64,000 nt of DNA, taken from IMG/VR virus record IMGVR_UViG_3300025108_000029, positions 1-64,000 of that record; one strand, written 5' to 3'. Below the pieces are notes generated by a model that saw only the letters and a list, made by a program, of their open reading frames with translations, was not told where the DNA came from and made no database searches. This document shows, in pieces, positions 33,013-40,995 of this stretch (within the stretch, counting starts at the first letter, position 1; each line of letters starts with the position of its first letter). The DNA comes from a virus. The translations under genes were made by a program, and so were the position numbers.

Positions 33013-33338
33013 TGGCCGCAAGCACAGCAACAATTGACCCCCGACCAAGCGTATTTGGAGATAGAATGATTATAACCGGTAGTTTTACTGCTGGTGACAC
33101 AGGAGTTCTCGCAATTGATTTAAGTTCCCACTTTTCAAGCATTGATATGGCACATGCTAATTTTGCAGGTGACATCGCCCCAATGACAATCAATGATACA
33201 GGTGGTGCTGGCGACCAACAGGATGTCTTTATCAACCCACTTTGTAACATTGATGGAACAAATGTACGCATCGCATCCGGTTTAGTCGGACACCCTCTAA
33301 TCGCCGGAACTTTCATGGCAATCGGTCGTCGCTCTTGA
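33012..33338 (+). CDS. Small beta-rich head protein of unknown function (108 aa)
   Basis: The start overlaps the preceding stop (TAATG). The sequence alternates hydrophobic and polar residues (RMIITGSFTAGDTGVLAIDL) without low-complexity stretches, suggesting a small beta-sandwich. Position between capsid and connector genes suggests a head decoration or accessory role. No family is recognised. Confidence 0.55.
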   Translation: MAASTATIDPRPSVFGDRMIITGSFTAGDTGVLAIDLSSHFSSIDMAHANFAGDIAPMTINDTGGAGDQQDVFINPLCNIDGTNVRIASGLVGHPLIAGTFMAIGRRS

Positions 33339-33349
33339 GGTGATGACAA

Positions 33350-33553
33350 ATGGCTTCACTGACTAAAGTAGGCGTAAAGTGCTTTGGCCCTTTTTCACCT
33401 AAAGAAGTAAGCGCACCTGCTACATGGGCGGCGACGGTTGAAGACCTTATCCAAGCGGTTGCTGATTCAAGCAGTACGAGTTCTGTAATTGATACCGAAG
33501 TGTTTCCTGTGTTGGGTAACATTTTTGTTATGGTGACATACCAACTCGCTTGA
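33350..33553 (+). CDS. Small head-region protein (67 aa)
   Basis: A short protein with Ser/Thr/Ala-rich middle (AVADSSSTSSVIDTEV) and a hydrophobic end (VLGNIFVMVTYQLA) that is more likely a beta strand pair than a membrane helix. GAGGTGATG upstream contains the previous stop. It is tightly packed between neighbours, which supports it. No family is recognised. Confidence 0.55.
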   Translation: MASLTKVGVKCFGPFSPKEVSAPATWAATVEDLIQAVADSSSTSSVIDTEVFPVLGNIFVMVTYQLA

Positions 33554-33564
33554 GGTGAGTAGGT

Positions 33565-33864
33565 ATGGGATTCGATGTTCGTTCTCTTGACCTTAGTGAC
33601 ATGGTTCGCTCGAAGAAGCAAGGCGTTAAAGTTGATACTGACTACGGTTCTTCGGCTGTAACGAATGAACAAAACCCACTTAAGGGTATTACATCTCAAC
33701 AGCGTAACCGCAACCGTAATATCGGTGATGTGATGAACATAGGTGCGGGAACACGCTGTAAGCACTGCGGCTTTCTTCATTTTCTATGGAGAGCCACATG
33801 TGGTAGTTGCGATAAACCAATGGAATATAACTTAGAAAATCGTGACGAAAAGAACAGGTTGTGA
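33565..33864 (+). CDS. Small zinc-ribbon protein (99 aa)
   Basis: A basic, polar N-terminal half is followed by a zinc ribbon: CKHCGFLHFLWRATCGSCDK, two CxxC knuckles 11 residues apart (about residues 70-86). The last residues are charged. TGAGGTGAG upstream overlaps the previous stop. It belongs to the group of zinc-binding head-module proteins; function unknown. Confidence 0.6.
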   Translation: MGFDVRSLDLSDMVRSKKQGVKVDTDYGSSAVTNEQNPLKGITSQQRNRNRNIGDVMNIGAGTRCKHCGFLHFLWRATCGSCDKPMEYNLENRDEKNRL

Positions 33865-33868
33865 AAGG

Positions 33869-34552
33869 ATGAAAGTACTAATTAAAGCCGTAATGCCTCA
33901 CCGACAAAAAGTTCTTACTCAAGACGGCCAAGAAATGCGCCTTCAACAATGGGCGAACAAGCAAGCCGCTTCTGCTCTCCGTGGTGCTGGCGGCGATGCT
34001 CAAGGTGAACAATTCTCACAGTCTCGTGATATGCTCATGAGAGATGCTGTAGAGAACCCGGAGAAGCATGGACTAAAGTTTATGGGCGAGAGGCTACCCT
34101 TTGAGGGGCAAAACCTCCAAGAATCGCTTAGTGAACCTACTTTTGACAACGAGGCTGATAAAGAAATAGCGGATTTTCACCATGAAGAAGAATTACGCAC
34201 TCATGGTAAGGATGAAAGCGAAATAGAAAGGGATGCTCGTTATCCGGGTGGTGTTAAATTACCCGGAGAAGAATTGCCTAATTTGTTTGACAGTGAAGGT
34301 AAACTCCGTGATGGTATGCCGCCCGAAGAAGAAGAGTTCGACCCCGATGCCGAGGCTGAACACATGCGTCGTATCATGAACTCTCGTGATGTTCCTATGC
34401 GTGATGCTTGGAGTATATTGAAAAATGACGAGAAATGCCCGATTCATGGTGATAAATTAGAAATGACAGGCGACCATGCTCTTGATAATGAGACAGGACC
34501 ATCGTTCTGTCCTACTTGTGCTAACATGACAGATAAAGAACGGCGAATGTGA
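33869..34552 (+). CDS. Tagged acidic protein with zinc site (227 aa)
   Basis: ATG 33869 lies five bases after the upstream stop. The N-terminus is basic (MKVLIKAVMPHRQKVL), the middle acidic (Asp/Glu 30 per cent or so by eye). At about residue 180 comes SRDVPMRDAWSILKNDEK, a tag copy, followed at once by a probable zinc site: CPIHGDKLEM and, 17 residues on, CPTC. Tag followed by zinc site is the same order as in the genes at 5630 and 18197. No other domain is recognised. Confidence 0.65.
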   Translation: MKVLIKAVMPHRQKVLTQDGQEMRLQQWANKQAASALRGAGGDAQGEQFSQSRDMLMRDAVENPEKHGLKFMGERLPFEGQNLQESLSEPTFDNEADKEIADFHHEEELRTHGKDESEIERDARYPGGVKLPGEELPNLFDSEGKLRDGMPPEEEEFDPDAEAEHMRRIMNSRDVPMRDAWSILKNDEKCPIHGDKLEMTGDHALDNETGPSFCPTCANMTDKERRM

Positions 34553-34565
34553 GGGGGGGTAATGT

Positions 34566-36140
34566 ATGCCAATAGTATTCAGTCCCGGTGAGCCGGAAAC
34601 TCGGCCTCTCTACCCCTCCGAGACTGTGTACACTACCGCCCAAAAAGTCGCTGACCTACTCGACATTGGCCCAAGTGAGGCTGTTCTTGTCAGTTCCGAC
34701 AGTGCTACTGATGGTGTGTTTGTCACTGGCGGCGACTATCGAAGTATAGGATTCAGTGTAGGTGATACCATACTGATATACTCCGATGCTGACCCTATGG
34801 GTTTTGAAAAAGTTATTACTGCTATTACCAGTTCAGCCAGCGGTGTAAAACTGGCTTTCAGTGGTAGTATTACGGCGGCTGACTACCAAGCGGCTGACAA
34901 TACATATGTGCAAAATCAAGCATCGTTTACTGATGGGCGCACTCGTGGAATGACGAAAACCAAAGTGGACCATGTTATTCTCAAAATGCAAGACCGCATA
35001 GACAATCTTACTCGCAACGCTTGGCGACCTTATTTGGTTTCAGCCGAGTACATCAACTTCGATACCTACAAGCCATACCGACGACGATACTATACTGATT
35101 ATGTCGGCACTGCACCCCTGCTTTTTAGGAATATTCAGCAAATCCTTCGCCTTGAACTATGGCAAGGTGCTGATTATCGTGAAATTGGTGCGGCAGAAGC
35201 CCGTATCAAGTTCAATGATGTTTCCGCCCTTGCTTCGGCGGCTGTTTACATGTCACCCGGTAATGGTAAAGTAGCCACTCTCGCTCAAGGAACGGGTACA
35301 GGACAGTGGCGTGATGACTTTGATGCCGCTACCGTTGCTCAAAACTTTGCTGATTTAATCAATAAAGAAGACCGTGTAAGTAAAGCGGCTGTTGACTTCT
35401 TAACAACGGGTGGTACAGGTTATACTTTAGAAGGCTCAACATCTAATGTTGCTGTTCATAACGAGTTCTATGCTACTGCAAATGCTGACTATGGTACTGG
35501 TGTAGTCAAAGTTACAAGTATGCGGGGTGTAAAAAGCGGTGAAGTATGCAGTATGGTTACTACATCCTCGGACATCGAGATAGACCAAACGCAGACAAAC
35601 AGCACTACTTTTTCAAGTCTTGATTCTACTACAGTCAATGTAGCATCTACCACAGGTTTCGTAGATGCTGGCGTGGCTATAGATGCAAGCGGTGATGTGT
35701 TCCAATATACAGGTAAGACCGCTACATCATTTACAGGATGCGTAGCGGTCACAGGTACTTTAGGTGCTATAACAGGGACTATCACTCAACAATCACTCTT
35801 GGTTGACCTACAGGGTGGTAGTGGTAGCGGTGACAGCGCACGACTCCGTGATTGGTGGCTCGACCATGAAATGGGTATTATTTACTTCAACAACTCTTAT
35901 CCTTTCTTTGAATGGAATGCTATTAAAACAAGTTACATTTACGGTGAAAGGTATTTAGAAAAGGCCATTGAAGACATCTGTACAAAAATGGTAGCAATTG
36001 AATTACTCATGTCCGATGACCGTTCAGTGCTTATTCCCGAAGGAACTCAAAACATTGACCTTGCCAGCAAGGTGCAACTCTACCAAGCCGAGATTGACCG
36101 AACCCTACCAAAGTATGTTGAAATGGTGGTCTTTGAATGA
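34566..36140 (+). CDS. Head-tail connector (adaptor) protein with inserted beta domain
   Basis: Residues about 1-120 form a beta-rich N-terminal domain, then an alpha-helical core (TKVDHVILKMQDRIDNLT) and again at the end (YGERYLEKAIEDICTKMVAI, LASKVQLYQAEIDRTLP). The helices fit an adaptor that rings the portal. A beta domain (about residues 345-400) contains FTGCVAVTG, shared with modules in the giant protein at 42213. The length, 524 aa, is well above ordinary adaptors of 100-200 aa because of these insertions. It overlaps the next gene by four bases. The function is inferred from position and C-terminal pattern. Confidence 0.65.
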   Translation: MPIVFSPGEPETRPLYPSETVYTTAQKVADLLDIGPSEAVLVSSDSATDGVFVTGGDYRSIGFSVGDTILIYSDADPMGFEKVITAITSSASGVKLAFSGSITAADYQAADNTYVQNQASFTDGRTRGMTKTKVDHVILKMQDRIDNLTRNAWRPYLVSAEYINFDTYKPYRRRYYTDYVGTAPLLFRNIQQILRLELWQGADYREIGAAEARIKFNDVSALASAAVYMSPGNGKVATLAQGTGTGQWRDDFDAATVAQNFADLINKEDRVSKAAVDFLTTGGTGYTLEGSTSNVAVHNEFYATANADYGTGVVKVTSMRGVKSGEVCSMVTTSSDIEIDQTQTNSTTFSSLDSTTVNVASTTGFVDAGVAIDASGDVFQYTGKTATSFTGCVAVTGTLGAITGTITQQSLLVDLQGGSGSGDSARLRDWWLDHEMGIIYFNNSYPFFEWNAIKTSYIYGERYLEKAIEDICTKMVAIELLMSDDRSVLIPEGTQNIDLASKVQLYQAEIDRTLPKYVEMVVFE

Positions 36141-36508
36141 GCGTGAGAGAGTTCACCAAAGCCGGAGACAACTTTCACACTCAACTTACTCAAATGTATG
36201 TTAAAGACAAGCAGTTGCAACAGCAAATGCGAGATGAGTTTACTCAAGAACCCGAAGACTTTCGGAAAAGAATGATGGACATAGAGGCTACTGCTCAAGG
36301 ATTACAGAAAACTGATAGTGGTTACTTTAACACTTCAAGTAGAAAACAAGCCACTGACAAAGAAATGGAAAAGTTACTGAAAGCCACCGATGATGCCATG
36401 CTACGGCAAAATCCAAAAATGGCGGAAAATAACCTTCAATTTAAGGATGGTTTTATTATTCCTTTACACTTCAAAGAACTTAGCGACAAAATAGAAGGTG
36501 GTATCTAA
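36137..36508 (+). CDS. Small helical neck-region protein (123 aa)
   Basis: Highly charged and helical (LQQQMRDEFTQEPEDFRKRM), with a less charged C-terminal third (LQFKDGFIIPLHFKELSDKI). It overlaps genes on both sides (ATGA and TAATG). By position it is a head-tail joining or stopper component, but no family signature is visible. Confidence 0.55.
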   Translation: MSVREFTKAGDNFHTQLTQMYVKDKQLQQQMRDEFTQEPEDFRKRMMDIEATAQGLQKTDSGYFNTSSRKQATDKEMEKLLKATDDAMLRQNPKMAENNLQFKDGFIIPLHFKELSDKIEGGI

Positions 36509-36957
36509 TGGTAGCGACATGGACTGAATCACTCGATGTTGTCATAGGTTTATTTCAAACTGAATGGAATAGGGCGAACACCAGTAATGTACGCCCCGTA
36601 GTGCTTGATATTGCAGACACTTCGCCGGAAAGAGGAAAGCGGCTTGACCTTCAACGGCATGATTATGTCCTGTGCTACGAGACAGCGCACAACGAAGAAG
36701 CACCCGAATTATTCTACGATTTTGTCACTTCTCGTATCAATATCACCGTTGACATGCGAACAATTAAGGGTAGGAAGCATCTGCAAGCACTTGAGAACGA
36801 AGTGCGTAGGGTAGTTCATAGTAAGCGAAAGGGGGATGGAGTAAGTTTTGACCGTTTAGTTTTCAAGACCCGCACCGACCTTTCCGACCGTAGCAAGCAA
36901 TTATTCCGCATGACATTCCAAATAGAAGTAGTAATTCTCGCAGAAGCAATACCATGA
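36508..36957 (+). CDS. Probable tail terminator/neck protein (149 aa)
   Basis: The pattern is a small alpha-beta protein: N-terminal helix (DVVIGLFQTEWNRANT), strands (RPVVLDIADTSPERGKRLDL; HDYVLCYE), a long helix (GRKHLQALENEVRRVVHS), and a final strand (FRMTFQIEVVILAEAI). That order fits tail terminator proteins, which cap the tail tube and join it to the head. It is placed directly before the tail tube gene, as expected. Family assignment is by pattern, not by signature. Confidence 0.6.
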   Translation: MVATWTESLDVVIGLFQTEWNRANTSNVRPVVLDIADTSPERGKRLDLQRHDYVLCYETAHNEEAPELFYDFVTSRINITVDMRTIKGRKHLQALENEVRRVVHSKRKGDGVSFDRLVFKTRTDLSDRSKQLFRMTFQIEVVILAEAIP

Positions 36958-36967
36958 GTTGATTAAC

Positions 36968-38860
36968 ATGCCAAGCACAGTGTATAAGGGAGATTTAGCA
37001 GAAGTATCATTTGCACCGGAAACGGGTATGGTAATTCGTGATAACACTGATGCGTCAATCGCTGTTCAAAACATCGGAAACAACATTACTAAAATTACCT
37101 TTTCAAATCAAAATAATTCTGCTCTTTTTGACAGTAGTGCTAAGTTGAGATACCCGAAAAATATGCTTGTAGGTTCGCAATTGATATTTGAAGCGGCAGG
37201 TAGTAGTGCTATAAATGTAGGAGATTTACCCGATACTGGTAACGGTGGTCGTGTTTTTACTATTGTAGAAAACGATGGTGTTACTATGAAAATTACACCC
37301 GCTATGATTACCAGTATTGGAGGGAGTGTTAATTTTAGTAATAACGATACAATCCATATTTTACCCTACAAAACTCCACCAATGAATGTAGATATGACAC
37401 ACACGACAGCAGGTGAATCAGTCAAAACAGACCAGTTCTTGGGTATTGCTACGGCTCTTACTCTACCGGAAACTAAAGTGGACTTGAAGCGATTTCATGT
37501 TGTAGGGCTTGGCCGAGATGTAAGTGTACAAGTTCCCGGCAAACTTACCAATGAAGGTGGCTCATTTGAAGTCGCTATGCATTCTGCTCGATGGTTGAAA
37601 TACTGTCTTGGACATGAATTGATTTCATCACCCGATAGTGGCAGTGTAGCAACTACTCTTTCTGCGGAGTCTTTTGCTGGACAATCACATATCGTTGTAA
37701 CGAATAAAACGGGCATTGCGGTGAATGATTATATTGAAATCCGTGATGAAGCACCTCTCGTACCTATTGTAAGCGACCATGAACCCGATGCAGACTCATC
37801 ATCAGCATGGGCAGGGAATATGACTGATTTTTTGTTTGACAACGCTAAACCGCATGAAGTACGAAGAGTCATTGGTATTTCATCAGTTGACAACAGACTA
37901 TACTTGGATGAACCGTTGCTTTACCCTCATGCAAACAGTACTGATATAGAAGTTCGTGACCCCGATACTACGGGTTCTTTACCTGTTATAGTAACATCAG
38001 CAGGTGTCATTACTAATCCAGTTAAAAAATTACTTTTCTCACGCACTACTCAACCTTCGTTTGCTCTTGAAGTATCTCAACGCCGAAGAGACATGGACTC
38101 CGATGAATCAACTACAGATGGTGGAGTTGGAGATACAAAAGAATTGACTCGTGTTTTCCGTGGTTGTAAGGTTACAGACTTTACCATGACAACCGACAAC
38201 GATGCGGCACTGCGCCTTGCCGTTAATTTTAATGCGGCTCTTTGCTACACCGATACTGGTCGTTTAGAGGCAACACCAATTACTCGCTACGCTTCTCACC
38301 GTATGTTTGACGATACCGCTAATACAGCGCAAGGTCGTATTAACTCCGGCATTGCATTGGGAACACAGAAACCGTTTATGTTTTACAACGGTAGCATTAC
38401 ATTGGCCGGACAACAAGTTGCTCAAGTCATGAACTTTTCATTAACAGGACAAACAGGTATGCAAGCGTTCCATACCATTAACGGTCACTATCAAGCAAGT
38501 TCGGCTTCTACCGACCAAGTGCCATTTGCTGGTGCAAGGAACGCAAACCTCATGGTTGAAGGTCAAACATCGTATGAAATGACTATGGAGATTGCAGTTG
38601 ATGACCCACTTTTCTATCATAAAATGCGTACAGGAACCGAGTTTAGTGTTAATGGTGAAGGTGATTCAACAACCAATCAAATCCGTATTATATTTGAAAA
38701 GAACCTTACTGGTGAAAAAATGGTGTTATTGATTGATGATTACTACATTATCGAAGCACCGTTACAAATCCCCGAAGACAAAGGTGTAGTAAAATCAACA
38801 CTCAAGATTATGCCAAAATCAATCAAGGTTTTAGCAAGTGACGCAGTACCAAAGTATTGA
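36968..38860 (+). CDS. Major tail tube protein, enlarged
   Basis: ATG 36968 is preferred to in-frame TTG 36959. It is 630 aa, larger than typical tubes (150-400). Tube-like segments are VDMTHTTAGESVKTDQFLGI, LKRFHVVGLGRDVSVQVPGK and, at the end, DYYIIEAPLQIPEDKGVVKS, where such proteins form the hexameric ring. The middle (about 230-440) appears to be extra beta domains, probably exposed on the tail surface. The position after the terminator and before the tail chaperones is right for a tail tube. The end is followed by TGAGGTG and the next gene. Confidence 0.7.
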   Translation: MPSTVYKGDLAEVSFAPETGMVIRDNTDASIAVQNIGNNITKITFSNQNNSALFDSSAKLRYPKNMLVGSQLIFEAAGSSAINVGDLPDTGNGGRVFTIVENDGVTMKITPAMITSIGGSVNFSNNDTIHILPYKTPPMNVDMTHTTAGESVKTDQFLGIATALTLPETKVDLKRFHVVGLGRDVSVQVPGKLTNEGGSFEVAMHSARWLKYCLGHELISSPDSGSVATTLSAESFAGQSHIVVTNKTGIAVNDYIEIRDEAPLVPIVSDHEPDADSSSAWAGNMTDFLFDNAKPHEVRRVIGISSVDNRLYLDEPLLYPHANSTDIEVRDPDTTGSLPVIVTSAGVITNPVKKLLFSRTTQPSFALEVSQRRRDMDSDESTTDGGVGDTKELTRVFRGCKVTDFTMTTDNDAALRLAVNFNAALCYTDTGRLEATPITRYASHRMFDDTANTAQGRINSGIALGTQKPFMFYNGSITLAGQQVAQVMNFSLTGQTGMQAFHTINGHYQASSASTDQVPFAGARNANLMVEGQTSYEMTMEIAVDDPLFYHKMRTGTEFSVNGEGDSTTNQIRIIFEKNLTGEKMVLLIDDYYIIEAPLQIPEDKGVVKSTLKIMPKSIKVLASDAVPKY

Positions 38861-38869
38861 GGTGAAAAT

Positions 38870-39355
38870 ATGAAGCAATCACTACAGAAATACCGCCGCC
38901 TCGGACCAGTTGGATATGCTAAGTGGATGATTAAGGCAAACGGTCTTGACTTAGTGGAGGCTGACATTGACTGTGCTTCAAATCACACCATTCACGCCGC
39001 TATTGCTGACATCCTCAACAACCCCGTTGAAGTGATTGAAGAAGAAATTAACCCACTGGTGCAAGAAGAAACACCATCCCCCTTCGTCGTTGACGAAGTA
39101 CAATACGATTCCCTTACTGTCGCTGAATTGCGAAAACTATGTAAAGAACGAGGCTTGCCTGTTTATGGCACTAAAGCCGAGATAGTTTTGCGACTCAACC
39201 AAGACGACGAGGGTGTGACTGACGGCCCTACCGAAGAGGTAGCCCCCGAAGAAACGCCGGATGCCCCCACCGAAGAGGTGGCCGCACCCAATGGAAGTGA
39301 AATAGATGAGCAAGAAACAAGTAGTGATGAACAAGAGCCTATTATTGAAGAATGA
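38870..39355 (+). CDS. SAP-domain acidic protein in the tail module (161 aa)
   Basis: It starts with a basic helical region (SLQKYRRLGPVGYAKWMIKA). Residues 84-107 carry a SAP motif (LTVAELRKLCKERGLPVYGT), a DNA-binding helix pair. The last 50 residues are acidic and repetitive (PTEEVAPEE, PTEEVAAPN). The final 50 bases overlap the first tail chaperone. A DNA-binding domain is unusual at this place between tube and chaperones; its job is unknown. Confidence 0.6.
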   Translation: MKQSLQKYRRLGPVGYAKWMIKANGLDLVEADIDCASNHTIHAAIADILNNPVEVIEEEINPLVQEETPSPFVVDEVQYDSLTVAELRKLCKERGLPVYGTKAEIVLRLNQDDEGVTDGPTEEVAPEETPDAPTEEVAAPNGSEIDEQETSSDEQEPIIEE

Positions 39356-39680
39356 CGATGTTACCAAGCACACGATTCGGGTTGACCCCGATGACGAAAG
39401 TGCCGTAATTGAAGTATGGGTTCGTGAAATATCATTCCTTGACATCCAAGCCGCCGCACAAGAAATGTTCCTTGTATCAAACGGCGATGTAGCATTGAAC
39501 TTGAAAGGCTACTGGCAATTCGCATTCACCCATTGGGTTACTAAAACTAATCCATCCTTGACTACAGAAGAAATGCTGTCTCTCAAGGGTTATGTCGGTG
39601 AGCAACTCTCCAAAGTGCTACCGCAACCTAATGAGATGGCGGAGGCTTTGCAAGGGGGGTTTACGAAGCCGACCGAGTGA
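39306..39680 (+). CDS. Tail assembly chaperone, first part (gpG-like)
   Basis: 124 aa, with strands at the start (KHTIRVDPDDESAVIEVWVR) and helices later (FLDIQAAAQEMFLV; LSLKGYVGEQLSKVL), the layout of the first tail chaperone. GGAAGTGA precedes ATG 39306 and the gene starts inside the preceding one. It ends GGFTKPTE after a run of six G. In many tailed phages this protein is also made as a longer -1 frameshift fusion with the next gene; here the frame after the G run permits it. The tape measure follows, as usual. Confidence 0.65.
   Translation: MSKKQVVMNKSLLLKNDDVTKHTIRVDPDDESAVIEVWVREISFLDIQAAAQEMFLVSNGDVALNLKGYWQFAFTHWVTKTNPSLTTEEMLSLKGYVGEQLSKVLPQPNEMAEALQGGFTKPTE
39654..39659 (+). other. 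G6 run, probable -1 frameshift site
   Basis: GGGGGG is read as GGG GGG in the chaperone frame, 19 bases before its stop. Slipping back one base on the second GGG keeps perfect pairing in the P site and then reads GTT TAC GAA, open into the frame of the gene at 39677. Mu uses a G6 run for a similar purpose, with a -2 shift. Confidence 0.55.
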
Positions 39681-39961
39681 GGGTCGAGAAGTTTCTTCGT
39701 AAGGATAAAATTGACAGTGAAAGTGATTTAACAACTCAAGTAGAACTTTGGGCCTATACAATCGCTAAACATTATTCAATATCCTTGCTTGAAGTTTACT
39801 CAATGCCCCCTCGGTTATTCAAGCAATCACTCGTTTGGGCGATGGTTGCAACCGAAGAAGAGAAAAAGAAAACCGAACATAGCAAACAACAGGCGAAGGC
39901 AGGTGACAGGGAGATGGTAAGTTTGGATTACTCGTTTTTGGATTGGGAGGGTACTGAATGA
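39677..39961 (+). CDS. Tail assembly chaperone, second part (gpT-like)
   Basis: 94 aa if started at GTG 39677, which overlaps the preceding stop (GTGA). No GAGGTG-type site is seen immediately upstream, so it may be made mainly as the C-terminal part of a frameshift fusion, as in other tail chaperone pairs. The sequence is helical (LTTQVELWAYTIAKHYSISL; PPRLFKQSLVWAMVATEEEK) and ends LDYSFLDWEGTE. Its last bases overlap the tape measure gene (ATGA). Confidence 0.6.
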   Translation: MRVEKFLRKDKIDSESDLTTQVELWAYTIAKHYSISLLEVYSMPPRLFKQSLVWAMVATEEEKKKTEHSKQQAKAGDREMVSLDYSFLDWEGTE

Positions 39962-40995
39962 CACTCTTAGCCACCCTCGCCTCCATGTCAACGATGGTAA
40001 ACAGCATCGGACCAGCGTTCAAAGGTATAGGCCAAATTGCAAAGAAAATGTTCAGCGACCTCAAAACATTCGTTAATGATAAGTTCATCAAGCCACTCAA
40101 AGAGCAACTCGACGGCATCAAAGAATGGTGGGGTGGATTCAAGGAGACTGTCATTGAAAAGTGGCAGGGTATCAAGGATTTTATTAGCGACAATGTAGTT
40201 GCACCCATACAAGAAAAATGGCAGGGTATCAAGGACTTCATTAGTGATAATGTAGTTGACCCTGTACAAGAAAAATGGAATGGGTTGAAGGAATGGTTTG
40301 GTGGACTTAAGGATTCAGTTGTTGAAAAGTTTACTACGATTAGAAACTTCATTATGGACAAAGTAGTTGGCCCTGTTATGGCAAAATGGGAAGCACTTAC
40401 AGGTAGAATTACAGGTCTTAAGTCGAGTGCAATCGCTACATTTGGTAGCATTAGAGATACTATAACAGGCGTTTTAAGTAATTTATGGGATGCAATACCC
40501 ACCATACCGGATTTTTTAACTCTCGATTATTGGAAAGGGCTTGCTAAAGACATCGGTGCTTCGTTAAGCGGTATCGGTGATTCAATTATTAGTGGTATCA
40601 AAACGGGTATCAACGCTCTCATTGGTTTGTTTAACGACCTATTGGCGGGTATCAACTTCAATAAAACTGTAACCAATCCCTTTACCGGTACAGAATATTC
40701 ATTTGGAGTTGATTTGTCCGACTGGCAAATACCTCAATTAGCCAAGGGTGGTATCGTCAACAAGCCTACACTCGCTATGATTGGTGAGGATGGGCCGGAA
40801 GCGGTCGTACCTCTAAGCCAACGCAACAACCCCGGTGGGGCTGGTATGGGCGGTGGTACATACAACATCACCGTCAACGCCGGAGGTATTACAGACCGCA
40901 CAGACAAGAGAGCATTAGCGAGAGAGATTGGTAACATGATTCAACAAGAACTCGCTCGCAGTATTGGCGGCTCAACCATGAGAGGGCGATACTGA
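39958..40995 (+). CDS. Tape measure protein, short (345 aa)
   Basis: The C-terminal part has the usual end of tape measures: LAKGGIVNKPTLAMIGEDGP followed by EAVVPL. The N-terminal half is helical and repetitive: near-19-residue units starting EKWQGIKDF at residues 67 and 86, with weaker copies at 49, 105, 123 and 142. Residues 175-250 are hydrophobic helices (SGIGDSIISGIKTGINALIG). At 1.5 angstrom per residue a fully helical 345-residue measure gives about 50 nm or less, so the tail is short for this genome. Overlaps with both neighbours support coupled expression with the chaperones. Confidence 0.85.
   Translation: MTLLATLASMSTMVNSIGPAFKGIGQIAKKMFSDLKTFVNDKFIKPLKEQLDGIKEWWGGFKETVIEKWQGIKDFISDNVVAPIQEKWQGIKDFISDNVVDPVQEKWNGLKEWFGGLKDSVVEKFTTIRNFIMDKVVGPVMAKWEALTGRITGLKSSAIATFGSIRDTITGVLSNLWDAIPTIPDFLTLDYWKGLAKDIGASLSGIGDSIISGIKTGINALIGLFNDLLAGINFNKTVTNPFTGTEYSFGVDLSDWQIPQLAKGGIVNKPTLAMIGEDGPEAVVPLSQRNNPGGAGMGGGTYNITVNAGGITDRTDKRALAREIGNMIQQELARSIGGSTMRGRY
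40156..40269 (+). repeat. Two 57-bp tandem repeats in the tape measure gene
   Basis: Two adjacent 57-base units encode EKWQGIKDFISDNVVxPxQ. They are nearly identical at the protein level (APIQ versus DPVQ) and very similar in DNA, so a recent in-frame duplication is likely. Each unit would lengthen the helix by about 3 nm. Confidence 0.75.
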
